From: Idiomarina piscisalsi
GTDB taxonomy: Bacteria > Pseudomonadota > Gammaproteobacteria > Enterobacterales > Alteromonadaceae
NCBI RefSeq assembly: GCF_002211765.1
Contig: NZ_CP022133.1
Span: 1,984,001 to 2,048,000, forward strand
DNA: 64,000 nt
Direction: 5' to 3'
The notes under the pieces are model-generated. The model searched no databases, was not told where the DNA came from, and saw only the letters and a program-made list of their open reading frames with translations. The translations under genes and the position numbers were made by a program. Positions 30,875 to 41,058 of this stretch are shown here, piece after piece (the first letter of the stretch is position 1; every line of letters starts with the position of its first letter).

Positions 30875-31932
30875 TATTCGCTTAACTCCCCAGTGCCGTC
30901 GAGAGTCGTGCGGTCAAACTTGATGGGTTGTCCGTCGCGCAGGCTCTGCACGCCCTCGACAATCAGCAAATCGTCTCGCTGAATATTGCCGGAAACCAAC
31001 ACTCTGCCCGCTAAACGTTGTTCAATTTGCACTTCCACACGTTTTGCATTTTTACCGTCAACAATCCATACGAACGGACTGTTCACGCCCCATGACAATG
31101 CCGCCTCGGGAATAGACGCAAACTCCTGTCCTGCTAGCGAAATAGAGGTTCGGAAACTGGTGCCAGGCAGAAAGTCATCATTTTCATTATTGATTCGTGC
31201 ACGCGCACGATACATGCGAGTCTGCGGATCAATTCGGGAGTCCAATTCGACGATTTCTGCCGTCACAGGCTGTCCTGAGTAACGCCAGGGTTGTACCTTT
31301 AGCTCTGCGCCTTCACCTAATAGCGATACCGCCGCTTCAGGGATCTTAAAATCAATTAATAGCGAAGAACGATCATCCAGCGTGGCGATAGCGGTCTGCT
31401 CGTCAATGCGATCGCCAACCTCAACATCGGTAATACCGATAACACCTTCAAAGGGCGCGCGAATGAAGCGATCTTCTAATTCAATTTTGGCATTTTCCAG
31501 CTCTACGCGCGCCAAGTCCCTGAGTAAAATTGCGTTGTCGAGTTCAGACTCTGGCACGGCCCCGCGCTCAAAGCTCGAGCGTAAACGCTCAACGGTGCGC
31601 TGCGCATCCCGCAGGTTAATCTGTGCTTGCTCGAGTGCCACTTTTTGTCGTCTTGCATCCAACTCAACTAAAAGCTCACCTTCTTCCACTACTTCGCCTG
31701 GCTCAAAATGCACTGCGACCACCCGGTCACCCACCGCCGGATAAATAGTGATAGAACGTGCCGCCTCAGCCGTTCCTACCGCTTCCACTCGGTTTTTCTC
31801 CTGTTCAAACTGAACAGGCTCAACAATCACCAAAGTTTCTCGAGGACCAAATTGTTGGGCTTGCGTAGGCGCTGCACTTACATAAGCGCCCAGACACAAA
31901 CTGAATACAGCTATCGACAAAAAATGCTTCAT
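30874..31932 (-). CDS. RND periplasmic adaptor subunit
   Basis: 352-residue membrane-fusion protein that links the RND pump to an outer-membrane channel. It has a Sec signal (near residue 20), a lipoyl half VVAVHFEPGEVVEEGELLVELD, a helical hairpin around 95-135, a second lipoyl half RAPFEGVIGITDVEVGD and a beta-barrel domain. No lipobox is seen. First gene of a two-gene efflux operon. Confidence 0.93.
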   Translation of the reverse strand: MKHFLSIAVFSLCLGAYVSAAPTQAQQFGPRETLVIVEPVQFEQEKNRVEAVGTAEAARSITIYPAVGDRVVAVHFEPGEVVEEGELLVELDARRQKVALEQAQINLRDAQRTVERLRSSFERGAVPESELDNAILLRDLARVELENAKIELEDRFIRAPFEGVIGITDVEVGDRIDEQTAIATLDDRSSLLIDFKIPEAAVSLLGEGAELKVQPWRYSGQPVTAEIVELDSRIDPQTRMYRARARINNENDDFLPGTSFRTSISLAGQEFASIPEAALSWGVNSPFVWIVDGKNAKRVEVQIEQRLAGRVLVSGNIQRDDLLIVEGVQSLRDGQPIKFDRTTLDGTGELSE

Positions 31933-31950
31933 AAACTTCGGTTAACTCCA

Positions 31951-31976
31951 AAAAAACTGCAGCCCAGTGGCTGCAG
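31951..31976 (-). terminator. Azurin gene terminator
   Basis: On the minus strand CTGCAGCC / GGCTGCAG, 8-bp perfect stem with a 4-base loop, followed by a run of six T. It separates azurin from the downstream efflux operon. Confidence 0.82.
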
Positions 31977-32016
31977 CTGTATCATCTCATCGTGTTGGTC
32001 ACTCTGCTATTAACAA

Positions 32017-32463
32017 TTATTTAATAGAGAATGTACCTTGCATAATCGCTGAGTGACCCGGGAAGGTACAATAGAACTTGTACTCACCGTCAGCACTCAT
32101 TCCGTCTGTCGAGAAAGTAACAGATGTTTGTTCACCACCACCGATGACGTCTGTTGACGCAATCACCGCATCAGAGTCTGGTACGTAGTTACTTTCTAAA
32201 CCAGCCGACATACCCTGCTGAACAATCGACTGCATGTCACTCGCTTCACTTAATACCCAGTTGTGACCCATGACTTTTTTACCCAACTTACCCGAGTGGG
32301 TCAGAGTTAAAGTCACTTCGCTACAACTTGCCGGAACAGACAGTTCCTTTTTATCAAATCTCATGTTGTCGTTACTATCTATAGTCAGCTCACATTCGTT
32401 GGCTTGCGCTGCGTTTGCGACAAACAACAATGAACCTGCTAATAGGGACAAAATATAACGCAT
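32017..32463 (-). CDS. azu: Azurin, blue copper protein
   Basis: Periplasmic type-1 copper electron carrier of 148 residues with a Sec signal (cleavage near 21). All copper ligands are present: His67 (MGHNW), Cys132 and His137 (YCTFPGHS) and axial Met141. The structural Cys24/Cys47 pair is also present. Electron partners such as cytochrome peroxidase or nitrite reductase are not in the window. It has its own terminator and is divergent from the PLP enzyme gene. Confidence 0.96.
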   Translation of the reverse strand: MRYILSLLAGSLLFVANAAQANECELTIDSNDNMRFDKKELSVPASCSEVTLTLTHSGKLGKKVMGHNWVLSEASDMQSIVQQGMSAGLESNYVPDSDAVIASTDVIGGGEQTSVTFSTDGMSADGEYKFYCTFPGHSAIMQGTFSIK

Positions 32464-32586
32464 TACAATACTCCTTCATGTAGGATGAAACGAACTACTT
32501 CCTTATACGCAACATCTCGCATTAGGATTACTTTAAACGAGATAGTTACCGTATTCTTTGTTATGAGAACCTGTAACGAGAAGTCT

Positions 32587-33738
32587 ATGACAAAAACACT
32601 TTTTTCATCACAGTCTGTGCTCGCACAAGGTGGAACCAATAAACACATTCACGATGTATCTATTATCCCACCAGTATACACATCAACCACCTATCTTCGC
32701 GACAGTGATAATCAGTACCGGTCTGGTTTGGTGTATTCCAGAGCTGACAACCCGACGTATCGCCCTGCTGAATTATTGTTGGCAGAGCTTGAAAACGCAG
32801 CCGATGCTCGCTTGTTCGCCTCTGGTATGGCGGCCGCAACCGCGGTCTTTCAAGCCTTAAAACCCGGTGACTCCATTATAGCACCTCAGGTGATGTACTG
32901 GGCGCTGCGCCAGTGGTTGAAAACCTTTGGCCAGGACGCCGGGCTGCATATACGCTTTGTAGACACGAGTAACCTTGAAGAGTTGCAAAAAGCGGTCGAT
33001 GAAAAAGCGCCAACCTTAATATGGCTGGAAACGCCCGGGAATCCACTTTGGACAGTCACCGATATAGAAGCGGTGTCGGCTATCGCAAAAAATTGCGGGG
33101 CGCTATTAGCGGTAGACTCAACCGTTGCCACCCCGTTACTGACCAAACCACTGGATTTGGGCGCTGATATTGTCATGCATTCAGCCACCAAATATTTAAA
33201 CGGCCATTCTGATGTTATTTCCGGCGCGTTAGCGACGCGGGAAAACAGCCCGTTTTGGCAACGATTAGTCGCAATTCGTGGGCAAAATGGCGCGGTTCCC
33301 AGTCCTCACGATGCGTCGCAACTGCTGCGCGGCATGCGGACCTTATTTTTACGAGTTCGCGAGAGTTGTCAGAATGCGCTGTACATTGCTGAACAGTTGG
33401 AGCTGCATCCTCAAGTCACCGAGGTGCTCTATCCTGGGCTGAAAAGCTTTGTCGGGCATGAGGTTGCGGTTAAACAAATGCACGGCGGTTTTGGTGGGAT
33501 GCTTTCGATTCGCCTGGCAGGTGGCGAGCAAGCGGCCATTGCCGTTGCCGCAAAAACTCAGCTGTGGCATCGGGCCACGTCATTAGGTGGCGTCGAAAGC
33601 TTAATTGAGCACCGCGCCAGCATTGAAGGGCCGGATACACCGGTACCCTCTGATTTATTACGTTTATCCGTGGGAATTGAAAGTGCCGATGACCTGTTAG
33701 CTGATTTACAACAGGCCATCGACAAAGCGCACGCTTAA
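32587..33738 (+). CDS. Trans-sulfuration family PLP enzyme (cystathionine lyase/synthase type)
   Basis: 383-residue cytoplasmic PLP enzyme of the Cys/Met metabolism family. The cofactor lysine is in [12 protein letters not shown], with [10 protein letters not shown] and [10 protein letters not shown] as flanking family motifs. Cystathionine beta-lyase, gamma-lyase and gamma-synthase cannot be separated with confidence by eye; the beta-lyase is my first guess. The frame opens 34 codons earlier, but ATG at 32587 starts the conserved domain and follows GAGAAG. The 3' end overlaps the convergent malic enzyme gene by four bases. Confidence 0.85.
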   Translation: MTKTLFSSQSVLAQGGTNKHIHDVSIIPPVYTSTTYLRDSDNQYRSGLVYSRADNPTYRPAELLLAELENAADARLFASGMAAATAVFQALKPGDSIIAPQVMYWALRQWLKTFGQDAGLHIRFVDTSNLEELQKAVDEKAPTLIWLETPGNPLWTVTDIEAVSAIAKNCGALLAVDSTVATPLLTKPLDLGADIVMHSATKYLNGHSDVISGALATRENSPFWQRLVAIRGQNGAVPSPHDASQLLRGMRTLFLRVRESCQNALYIAEQLELHPQVTEVLYPGLKSFVGHEVAVKQMHGGFGGMLSIRLAGGEQAAIAVAAKTQLWHRATSLGGVESLIEHRASIEGPDTPVPSDLLRLSVGIESADDLLADLQQAIDKAHA

Positions 33739-35423
33739 ATGCTGACGCGCTTGTAGAAGCGATACTCCGGTTTCCAGAAGTTGTTGTCGATGCGCTCACG
33801 CAGCGTGTCGTCATCAATTTCAAGTGCCAGGCCTTCCTGCTGAGCCACTTTACCCACCGCAAAAGCAATGTCTTTGCTGAGTTGGGTTAAGTCGTTGAAC
33901 GCCGGTAACAAGGCGTCACCTTTGCCGTTAGCGCTCGGTGAAGCCGCAGCCAATGTCTTGCTGGCAACACGAAGCATCTCATCACTAACACGGTTAGCTT
34001 TGACCGATAAGACACCCAGCCCAATGCCAGGGAATATATAACTGTTATTGCACTGCGCTATTGGATAGACCTGACCGTCGTACTCAACCTTGCCAAACGG
34101 GCTACCGGTCGCCACAATCGCTTTGCCCTTTGTCCATTTCAGAACATCGGCCGGATGCGCCTCTACGTGTTTCGACGGATTACTTAATGGAAAGATAATC
34201 GGCCGCTCGACATTTTTCGCCATGGCTTCAATAACTTGTTCCGTAAACAAGCCCGCCTGCCCCGACACACCAATCAAGATGTCAGGTTCAGCACAATGCA
34301 TGACATCCAGCAACGACGGATAATCGCCACTGTACTCCCAGTCATTCAGGTCGGCAGTTTTTTGCGCTAATGCCTGCTGGAAGTCGCGCAGCCCGTCCAT
34401 AGTGTCCATGACCAGACCGTAACGATCCACCATGAAAATTTGTTTCTTCGCCTGCTCTTCGGTTAAACCTTCCGCCGTCATCTGAATCATGACCTGCTCG
34501 GCAATACCACAGCCTGCTGAACCGGCGCCGACAAATACTACTTTCTGCTCGCTCAGCTTTTTACCCTTTTGACGGCAAGCGGCTAATAGTGTGCCGACGG
34601 TAACTGACGCAGTGCCCTGAATGTCGTCGTTAAAGCAGCAGACTTCGTCGCGATAACGGCGCAGCAGAGGCATTGCGTTCGGCTGCGCAAAGTCCTCAAA
34701 CTGAAGCATCACGCCTGGCCAGCGCTTAGTGACCGCTTTGATGAATTTGTCGAGGAACTCATCGTATTCTTCCTGACCGATACGCTTGTGCCGCGCGCCC
34801 ATGTACATGGGGTCTTCTAATAACTTTTCATTGTTGGTGCCCACATCCAACATAACGGGCAGCGTGTACGCCGGGCTGATGCCACCACAGGCGGTATAAA
34901 GCGACAGTTTGCCAATCGGAATGCCCATGCCGCCAATACCCTGGTCGCCTAAGCCCAGAATACGTTCACCGTCGGTAACAACAATGACCTTCACCTTCTG
35001 CTTAGTCGCATTGCGCAGAATATCATCCAACTGGTCACGTTCTGAATACGAAATGAACAAGCCCCGCGAACTGCGGTAAATATCCGAAAACTTCTCACAA
35101 GCATCACCCACGGTTGGGGTGTAGATAATCGGCATCATCTCTTCCAGATGATCGGTCAATAAGCGGTAGAACAGGGTTTCATTGTTGTCCTGAATAGCCC
35201 GCAGATAAATGTGCTTATTAATGGGCGTTTCAAAACTTTTGTACTGCATGTACGCACGCTCAGCCTGCTCTTCAATGCTTTCGTAGCGAGGCGGCAACAA
35301 ACCGGTCAGGTTAAACGCCGCGCGCTCTTCCTTACTGAACGCACTGCCTTTGTTCAACAGCGGGGTTTCCAACAAATTCGGACCAGAATAGGGAATATAA
35401 AGCGGACGCTGCGTCTGCGGCAT
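33735..35423 (-). CDS. maeA: NAD-dependent malic enzyme
   Basis: Oxidative decarboxylation of malate to pyruvate. 562 residues, matching E. coli SfcA/MaeA (565). Visible are the malate/NAD segments [34 protein letters not shown], the metal-binding stretch FEDFAQPNA / [12 protein letters not shown] and the Rossmann loop [14 protein letters not shown]. It is a single gene; upstream lie a short dispersed repeat and a long wobble-paired hairpin separating it from murI. Confidence 0.96.
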   Translation of the reverse strand: MPQTQRPLYIPYSGPNLLETPLLNKGSAFSKEERAAFNLTGLLPPRYESIEEQAERAYMQYKSFETPINKHIYLRAIQDNNETLFYRLLTDHLEEMMPIIYTPTVGDACEKFSDIYRSSRGLFISYSERDQLDDILRNATKQKVKVIVVTDGERILGLGDQGIGGMGIPIGKLSLYTACGGISPAYTLPVMLDVGTNNEKLLEDPMYMGARHKRIGQEEYDEFLDKFIKAVTKRWPGVMLQFEDFAQPNAMPLLRRYRDEVCCFNDDIQGTASVTVGTLLAACRQKGKKLSEQKVVFVGAGSAGCGIAEQVMIQMTAEGLTEEQAKKQIFMVDRYGLVMDTMDGLRDFQQALAQKTADLNDWEYSGDYPSLLDVMHCAEPDILIGVSGQAGLFTEQVIEAMAKNVERPIIFPLSNPSKHVEAHPADVLKWTKGKAIVATGSPFGKVEYDGQVYPIAQCNNSYIFPGIGLGVLSVKANRVSDEMLRVASKTLAAASPSANGKGDALLPAFNDLTQLSKDIAFAVGKVAQQEGLALEIDDDTLRERIDNNFWKPEYRFYKRVSI

Positions 35424-35464
35424 AAGTACAAACTCCTGAAAGCCAAAGTAGTATTTAGTTTAAC

Positions 35465-35487
35465 GTAGCCTGACATTCATGTCAGGT
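35465..35487. repeat. Short palindromic repeat, half copy
   Basis: GTAGCCTGACAT and ATGTCAGG form an 8-bp hairpin with a 2-base loop. It shares the GTAGCCTGAC arm with copies at 27714, 47925 and 63010 but lacks the closing GGCTAC. It lies 41 bases upstream of the malic enzyme start. Confidence 0.6.
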
Positions 35488-35506
35488 GAGATATCGACGA
35501 AAACAC

Positions 35507-35561
35507 GAGTGCTGAGGTTATCAAGGGCGTCCCCCGCATGAGCCTTTCAACTTCAGTACTC
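35507..35561 (-). terminator. Possible murI terminator hairpin
   Basis: GAGTGCTGAGGTT and AACTTCAGTACTC pair over 13 positions with two non-Watson-Crick positions and a 29-base loop, 7 bases beyond the murI stop. No T run follows, so it may be a structural element rather than a true terminator. Confidence 0.4.
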
Positions 35562-35567
35562 ATTCAA

Positions 35568-36314
35568 CTACAGCTTCAGGCCCCAACGGGTGGCGGTACG
35601 TTTGACGGCATCGACGTTTTCGGTAGCGATAATGTTCAGAGGGGTGGTTTCGAACTGGGCGCTTAAGTCCAGGTGTTGCTTCAACCACGACAGCATAGCC
35701 TCGCCGGAATGGATCGTTTTGGCGCCGTTGAAGTAGTCAGAAATACTCTCGGCAATCAGCGGAAAGTGCGTACAGCCGAGCAACACCACGTCAGGCTTTT
35801 CAAGCTTGCTGAAATAATGCTTAAAAGTTTCCTGCAGTATCGGCCCGTCGTAAAGCTCTTCTTCGACAATAGGCACAAACAACGGCGTCGGCATGGCGTC
35901 TACTTGGTTGTAACCTAACGCCTGTATCTCGTGCTGATAGGCACCGGAGTTTATTGTTGAGCGCGTGGCAATAACCAGTACGCGGGCGTTGGTATCAACG
36001 TCTTGCAATTGTTGCAGCGCCATAACACCCGGCTCCAGTACGCCGTACACTGGTTTATTAGAGAATTTTTGCATTTGCTCAAGCGCGGTCACACTCACGG
36101 TATTACAGGCGACGACCAGACAATCGACATCGGCGCCGTTAAAAAACTCGACGGCTTCCAACGCATAGCGCGTTACCGTATTGCTGTCCTTACTGCCGTA
36201 TGGCACCCGTGCGGTGTCGCCGTAATACAGCAACTCGCTAAAACAACCGCTTTGCTGCAATGAGCGAGCTACGGTTAAACCACCCACACCACTATCAAAA
36301 ACGCCGACTTTCAT
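35568..36314 (-). CDS. murI: Glutamate racemase
   Basis: Makes D-glutamate for peptidoglycan. The 248-residue protein has the N-terminal DSGVGGLTVARSL motif and both catalytic cysteines, in VACNTVSV (near 73) and LGCTHFPL (near 180). It begins six bases after the copA stop, so it is probably read from the DUF998-copA transcript, an unusual position for a cell-wall gene. Confidence 0.95.
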   Translation of the reverse strand: MKVGVFDSGVGGLTVARSLQQSGCFSELLYYGDTARVPYGSKDSNTVTRYALEAVEFFNGADVDCLVVACNTVSVTALEQMQKFSNKPVYGVLEPGVMALQQLQDVDTNARVLVIATRSTINSGAYQHEIQALGYNQVDAMPTPLFVPIVEEELYDGPILQETFKHYFSKLEKPDVVLLGCTHFPLIAESISDYFNGAKTIHSGEAMLSWLKQHLDLSAQFETTPLNIIATENVDAVKRTATRWGLKL

Positions 36315-36320
36315 GTCTGT

Positions 36321-38585
36321 TTATTCCTTTTCCGCCTGTGCGCCCAGGCTTACTGTTTTAAGTCGCAGCGCATTGGTTATCACAAACACACTGGACAACG
36401 CCATCGCACCGGCCGCCAGCATGGGCGACAGCAAAATGCCAAAAAACGGGTACAGAACGCCCGCCGCAACCGGAATCAACGCGGTATTATAAGCAAACGC
36501 CCAGAATAAATTCTGATGAATATTGCGCATGGTTGCTTCCGACAAGGCGAAGGACTGCTGCACCACGGTCAGATTGTCTGACATCAGTACCACATCGGCC
36601 GATTCAATGGCTACGTCAGTACCCGTGCCGATAGCAAACCCTACGTCCGCAGAGGCCAATGCCGGTGCGTCGTTAATGCCATCCCCGACAAATATCACCT
36701 GCCCCCACTCTTTTTTCAGGCGCTTAACCGCATCGACTTTGCCATCGGGTTTGACGTTAGCAATCACGTCGTCAATGCCTAATTCTTTGGCAATGCGCTT
36801 CGCAGTAGACTCGGCATCGCCTGTCACCATAGCCGTCTTCAAACCGTCATCATGCAGGCGCTGAATCAACTCTTTGGCACTGGATTTAATCGGGTCATCC
36901 TGAGTGAATACCGCTGCCAGCTTGTCATCTACCGCCACATAAATAGGCGTACGACCGCTTTCAGACCAGTTTTTCGCGTCATCGGGTTCGTTATCAAGCC
37001 CAATACCATTGTCCTGCATTAACTCGCTGGTACCAATATAAAGCGTTTTTCCATCAACTTTACCGGTCGCTCCCAAACCTGAAATGGCTTCAAAGCTGTC
37101 GGGCTCGCTGACTTTAATACCCTGCTCTTTGGCATAGTTGACCAGAGCTTCTGCGGTGGGGTGTTCTGACTTAGCTTCAACCGAGGCGGCTAATGTCAGC
37201 ACCTCTTTTTCATCAAAGTCGCTCAGGGTGAGCCAGTCCGTAATAGTCGGTTTGCCTTCGGTCAGCGTACCGGTTTTATCAAAAATAACGCCTTTAGACT
37301 GTTGCAACGCCTGCAAAGCACTGCCCTGACGGAACAGTACGCCCATTTCCGCACCACGACCGGTGCCTACCATAATCGACGTCGGCGTTGCCAGCCCCAT
37401 GGCACACGGGCAGGCAATAATGAGTACGGCCACCGCATTTACCAAGGCGAATGTGAGTGCTGACTCACTCGCCGCAAAATACCACACCACAAAAGTGATC
37501 AGCGCTACCAGCATGACCGCTGGTACAAACCATAAGGTAATACGGTTGACGGTGTCCTGAATGGGTAGTTTACTGCCCTGAGCCTGTTCGACCATCCGGA
37601 TGATCTGCGCCAGCACCGTGCCTTCACCAGTTGCCGTTACTTTAAAGCGCAGCGTGCCTTTTTCATTAAGAGTACCGCCAACCACCTTATCGCCTTTTTC
37701 TTTATGCACGGGCTCAGGCTCGCCGGTTATCATCGCTTCGTTCACATAGCTGTCACCGGAAGCCACTTCGCCATCTAAGGCAATACGCTCGCCCGGACGA
37801 ACTTCAATTTCATCACCTTTGCTCAGCTCAGCAATATCGACTTCTGTTACTTCGCCGTCACGCACCACACGCGCCGTTTTGCTCTGCAAACTCATTAACC
37901 GTTGAATAGCGTCCGAGGTATGACTTTTGGCACGCGCTTCCATAAAGCGCCCCGCCAAAATCAGCGTGACAATAACGGCTGAAGCCTCAAAGTAAACGTT
38001 CACTGACTCGCTGGGCAGCCAGGAGGGAACCACCGTTGCCACGACCGAATAGCCCCAGGCCGCAGTAGCGCCCAGAGCCACCAGCGAGTTCATATCCGGC
38101 GTACCGCGAAGTAACGCGGGTACACCCAGTTTGTAAAACCGTATTCCCGGGCCCGCCATAACCACAGTAGTGAGTACTAACTGTATCCACCAGCTGGTCT
38201 GTAAACCGAGTGTGTTATGCACCCAACCGGAAAATGCTGGCACCGTATGGTTGCCCATCGCTAATATAAACACAGGCAACGTCAATAATGCCGCAAGCCA
38301 GAGTTGTTGCTTCAGCGAACGCATTTCGTTCGCTTGTTGCTCTCGTTGCTCACGCATTTGCTTGTCACGGTCAACGACCTCATGAGCGTCGTAACCCGCG
38401 GCCTTCACAGCCTGAATCAAATCGTCAATAGAGACTGAGTCAGAATAGGTCACTTCCGCACTGTCCGACGCCAGGTTAACCGAGGCGTCTTCAACACCTT
38501 CCAGGCCATTTAGTGCTTTGTCGACACGCCCCGCGCAAGAAGCGCAACTCATCCCCTCTATACTTAAACGAATTGACTTACTCAT
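36321..38585 (-). CDS. copA: Copper-exporting P1B-type ATPase
   Basis: Exports Cu(I) from the cytoplasm. 754 residues with one N-terminal HMA metal-binding domain (GMSCASC, Cys14 and Cys17), eight predicted membrane helices, the transmembrane CPC motif (IACPCAMGLATP), the phosphorylation site DKTGT and the hinge GDGINDAPAL. E. coli CopA has two HMA domains; one is common in marine relatives. It overlaps the upstream DUF998 gene by eight bases. No CueR-type regulator is seen. Confidence 0.95.
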   Translation of the reverse strand: MSKSIRLSIEGMSCASCAGRVDKALNGLEGVEDASVNLASDSAEVTYSDSVSIDDLIQAVKAAGYDAHEVVDRDKQMREQREQQANEMRSLKQQLWLAALLTLPVFILAMGNHTVPAFSGWVHNTLGLQTSWWIQLVLTTVVMAGPGIRFYKLGVPALLRGTPDMNSLVALGATAAWGYSVVATVVPSWLPSESVNVYFEASAVIVTLILAGRFMEARAKSHTSDAIQRLMSLQSKTARVVRDGEVTEVDIAELSKGDEIEVRPGERIALDGEVASGDSYVNEAMITGEPEPVHKEKGDKVVGGTLNEKGTLRFKVTATGEGTVLAQIIRMVEQAQGSKLPIQDTVNRITLWFVPAVMLVALITFVVWYFAASESALTFALVNAVAVLIIACPCAMGLATPTSIMVGTGRGAEMGVLFRQGSALQALQQSKGVIFDKTGTLTEGKPTITDWLTLSDFDEKEVLTLAASVEAKSEHPTAEALVNYAKEQGIKVSEPDSFEAISGLGATGKVDGKTLYIGTSELMQDNGIGLDNEPDDAKNWSESGRTPIYVAVDDKLAAVFTQDDPIKSSAKELIQRLHDDGLKTAMVTGDAESTAKRIAKELGIDDVIANVKPDGKVDAVKRLKKEWGQVIFVGDGINDAPALASADVGFAIGTGTDVAIESADVVLMSDNLTVVQQSFALSEATMRNIHQNLFWAFAYNTALIPVAAGVLYPFFGILLSPMLAAGAMALSSVFVITNALRLKTVSLGAQAEKE

Positions 38586-39237
38586 GCTGCCCTCCTGCTA
38601 TTTTTCCGCCGTTCGCCTCGCTGTCTTTCAGCCAAAGCAATAACCAAAGCACAAGCAAATGGCCTATCTCGATATATCGCTGCACGGCGCCACGAATTTC
38701 AGCCAACTCCGGCGACGTCATGAGCAAAAATCCTAAAGCAATAATGACCGCCAATAGAACAAAAGCCGCACGTACGGGCCAGGTGGTTTTTGGTGTGAAG
38801 CTCAATAATAACGTGCCTAACGCAAAGCCAAAGTAACTGATAACCGCAATGCCATTGTGTATCGCTTGCGAACTCGAGCCATCTACCGGACAACCGGCGT
38901 CACAGGGGGCCAGCGCACCGCCAATATAGGCCAGCGGATAAAAAAACAGTAACAACCAGCCGAGCTGACTGACGCCTTTGACTCTCAAGTACGGTCGCGT
39001 CGTTAATAACAGACCTGCCGCTATCATGCCCAACGGAATAAAGCCAACCCAACCTAATGCGCCGGCCGCCTGCGTGCCGGTGGCATTTATTTCGCTAATA
39101 TACTGACTGACATGTGAAAAGTCTGGCTTAACCCAGCTGGCGACCAGCTGTAAGCCCACCCAAAACAAGGTCAAAATAATCAATTGCGGTAATATTGGCG
39201 AACTGTGCTGTGCAGGTGTGTTATCGGCTGTCGGCAT
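38578..39237 (-). CDS. DUF998 family membrane protein
   Basis: 219 residues with about six hydrophobic segments and the DUF998 pattern: an early loop with VSQYISEINATG, then GGALAPCDAGCPVDG. Function unknown. Its 3' end overlaps copA by eight bases, so the two are co-translated; a link to copper handling is suggested only by this overlap and by the two loop Cys residues (CDAGC). Confidence 0.8.
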   Translation of the reverse strand: MPTADNTPAQHSSPILPQLIILTLFWVGLQLVASWVKPDFSHVSQYISEINATGTQAAGALGWVGFIPLGMIAAGLLLTTRPYLRVKGVSQLGWLLLFFYPLAYIGGALAPCDAGCPVDGSSSQAIHNGIAVISYFGFALGTLLLSFTPKTTWPVRAAFVLLAVIIALGFLLMTSPELAEIRGAVQRYIEIGHLLVLWLLLWLKDSEANGGKIAGGQHE

Positions 39238-39306
39238 GACGCCTCCTCGGCTGTTTTTAAGTATGATACTCTTTCACCCCAGTGTACTCCAAGATGGGTG
39301 TCATTT

Positions 39307-40056
39307 GTGAATATTCAAGTGTTAGGTTGCAGTGGTGGGTTGAGCGGCGACAATAAAAACGGCTCTACCTGCATTCAGTTGCGCTCCGATATCGTGATTG
39401 ATGCCGGAACCGGTTTAAATCGTTTAAGCCTTGCGCAAATGCGGCAGGTTCGTCATGTCTTTTTGACCCATTCGCACATGGACCATATTGCTGCACTCCC
39501 CACGTTTTTGAGCAACCAGTACGATAGTGAGCACTTACCCGTTACGGTTTACGCCTTGCCGCACACCCTGGCCAAACTGCGTGACAACATTTTTAATGGC
39601 GACATTTGGCCAGAGCTCAGCAGCATGACGGAAGGACCCAACGCTATTTTGCAGTTTGAAGAAATTCAATCGGGGCATTGTGTCGAAATAGATAACATGA
39701 GCATCCGCGCATTTGAAGTGGAACACAGTGTCCCAACCGTCGGTTACAGCGTAAAAAGTGACGGGCAACATTTTGTCTTCTGCGCCGATACCATTGCCGG
39801 CAGCGTGTTAACTCAACAATTAAACGAGCTAGGTGACATTGATACCTTAATGTTGGAGTGCGCCTTTCCCGATGAGCTTTTAGACGTCGCGCAGAAAACC
39901 AAGCACATGACACCCCGTTTATTGCAAGAGGCCTTGGCCAGTTTGAAGCAGCAGCCCAAAGAACTCTGGATTACTCACCTAAAACCCAGCTACGAAGCTC
40001 AACTGCGAGAGTTGCTAACAAAAACACCACCGCATAAAAATACGGTGGTGCTTTAA
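39307..40056 (+). CDS. MBL-fold hydrolase, class II cyclic-nucleotide phosphodiesterase-like
   Basis: 249-residue cytoplasmic enzyme. The metal motif THSHMDH and the opening IQVLGCSGGLSGDNKNGSTC resemble class II cAMP phosphodiesterases (CpdP/PDE1 family); later FCADT and LECAF agree with that fold. A general RNase Z-like hydrolase is the alternative. The frame is open from 39205, overlapping the divergent DUF998 gene, but GTG at 39307 begins the conserved domain and is preferred. The end of the gene contains a terminator-like hairpin. Confidence 0.75.
   Translation: MNIQVLGCSGGLSGDNKNGSTCIQLRSDIVIDAGTGLNRLSLAQMRQVRHVFLTHSHMDHIAALPTFLSNQYDSEHLPVTVYALPHTLAKLRDNIFNGDIWPELSSMTEGPNAILQFEEIQSGHCVEIDNMSIRAFEVEHSVPTVGYSVKSDGQHFVFCADTIAGSVLTQQLNELGDIDTLMLECAFPDELLDVAQKTKHMTPRLLQEALASLKQQPKELWITHLKPSYEAQLRELLTKTPPHKNTVVL
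40025..40050 (+). terminator. Hairpin in 3' end of the phosphodiesterase-like gene
   Basis: CACCACCG / CGGTGGTG, perfect 8-bp stem with a 10-base AT-rich loop, followed by CTTTAATT. It is inside the last ten codons, ending four bases before the stop codon. Confidence 0.55.
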
Positions 40057-40059
40057 TTC

Positions 40060-40218
40060 GAGGTAGAATAATCGCTTGCTTACTTGAGCACAAAGCTCCT
40101 TATGCCGGAAACGCAGCAAGCTCATCCATGAGGGATTGACGAAGGCCTTCCATGGCCTTCGACACTCCGTCATAAGGAGCTTCATACTCTTGACGCTCAC
40201 AAGCGATTGGCTTACCTC
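40060..40218. repeat. Long nested palindromic element, copy C
   Basis: 159-bp structure between convergent genes. Nested perfect arms from outside in: GAGGTA/TACCTC, AATCGCTTG/CAAGCGATT and AAGCTCCTTATG/CATAAGGAGCTT. The centre holds two small hairpins, CTCAT/ATGAG (40121-40132) and GAAGGCC/GGCCTTC (40141-40160). The centre resembles copies at 40920 and 44208. No open frame is convincing inside. Confidence 0.8.
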
Positions 40219-40237
40219 TCAATGCTTACATCAACGC

Positions 40238-40762
40238 TTAGAAGCTGTAAGTTACGCCCAGGTGAACTTCATTGTCGATGCTGTTGAAGTTACCACGGAA
40301 ACCAGCGTCAGCTGAAAAGCGATCGGTGAAGGCATAACGTAAGCGCGCACCAACCGAAGCAAAGCCATCTAAGCCCCAATCGTAACCCGCATCAACAATT
40401 GCGGTAGTTTGTTGGCTTAACTTAGTCATAGCGCCGATGCCGGCATAAGCACTGGTGTCGTCATAGTTGCCAAAATCGTAATGGCTGACACCACCTTTTA
40501 AGAACGTATCGAACTGGCGATCAGCCCCCATATCCAGGAAATACTTAGCACCGGCGCGAAGTGAGTAGTCACCCACGTCAGTGAATTGCACTTCACCCAC
40601 CCAGTTTGGAGCGATAGTTTTTGAACCTTCTACATAAAAGTCTGAGTTGTAAAAGTCGTTAAAACCACCGCTAATATAATCGACGCTGTCAGCATTACTC
40701 GCTGCAGAGAAGAAAAGCGAACCACTTGCCATTAGCGCTGTTGATAATACGAACTTCTTCAT
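40238..40762 (-). CDS. Small outer-membrane beta-barrel protein
   Basis: 174 residues with a Sec signal (cleavage near residue 24, SNA-DS) and alternating-hydrophobicity strands ending in VTYSF, a terminal aromatic typical of barrel proteins. Size fits an 8-stranded OmpA/OmpW-like barrel. Function unknown. A strong Shine-Dalgarno GGAGGT precedes the ATG, so expression is probably high. It is a single gene flanked by long palindromic elements on both sides. Confidence 0.82.
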   Translation of the reverse strand: MKKFVLSTALMASGSLFFSAASNADSVDYISGGFNDFYNSDFYVEGSKTIAPNWVGEVQFTDVGDYSLRAGAKYFLDMGADRQFDTFLKGGVSHYDFGNYDDTSAYAGIGAMTKLSQQTTAIVDAGYDWGLDGFASVGARLRYAFTDRFSADAGFRGNFNSIDNEVHLGVTYSF

Positions 40763-40919
40763 GACTTACCTCCTTGGTTACAATAATTCTATTATCGCAC
40801 CTAAAAGGCTTTGCAACAGGGCATTCACTGTAAAAGTTCGGTAAAACTATGGGTGCGCATAACAGCAACTGAGCCACTTACAAGTGTTAAGGCACGTTAT
40901 ACCAGAGTGTCGACGATAC

Positions 40920-41054
40920 TAGCTATTGACGCAAAGCTGTCGAAGGAAAATCTGGAGAAAGTGTGCAGCGCCATGGATGGCGCTGCTCAAGCCCTACAGG
41001 GATGTACTTGCCGGCGTCTTTCGGAAGATTTCTGCGACAGCCAGTCAATAGCTA
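40920..41054. repeat. Long nested palindromic element, copy B
   Basis: 135-bp structure starting four bases after the guaA stop. Outer arms TAGCTATTGAC/GTCAATAGCTA (perfect 11 bp), next GCTGTCG/CGACAGC. The centre holds GCAGCGCCAT/ATGGCGCTGC (2-base loop) and CCCT/AGGG hairpins. In reverse complement its core (CATCCCTG, GGGCTT, CGCCATCCATGGCG) matches copy A at 44208. The rest of the gap to 40762 shows nothing else I can name. Confidence 0.8.
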
Positions 41055-41058
41055 ATCG

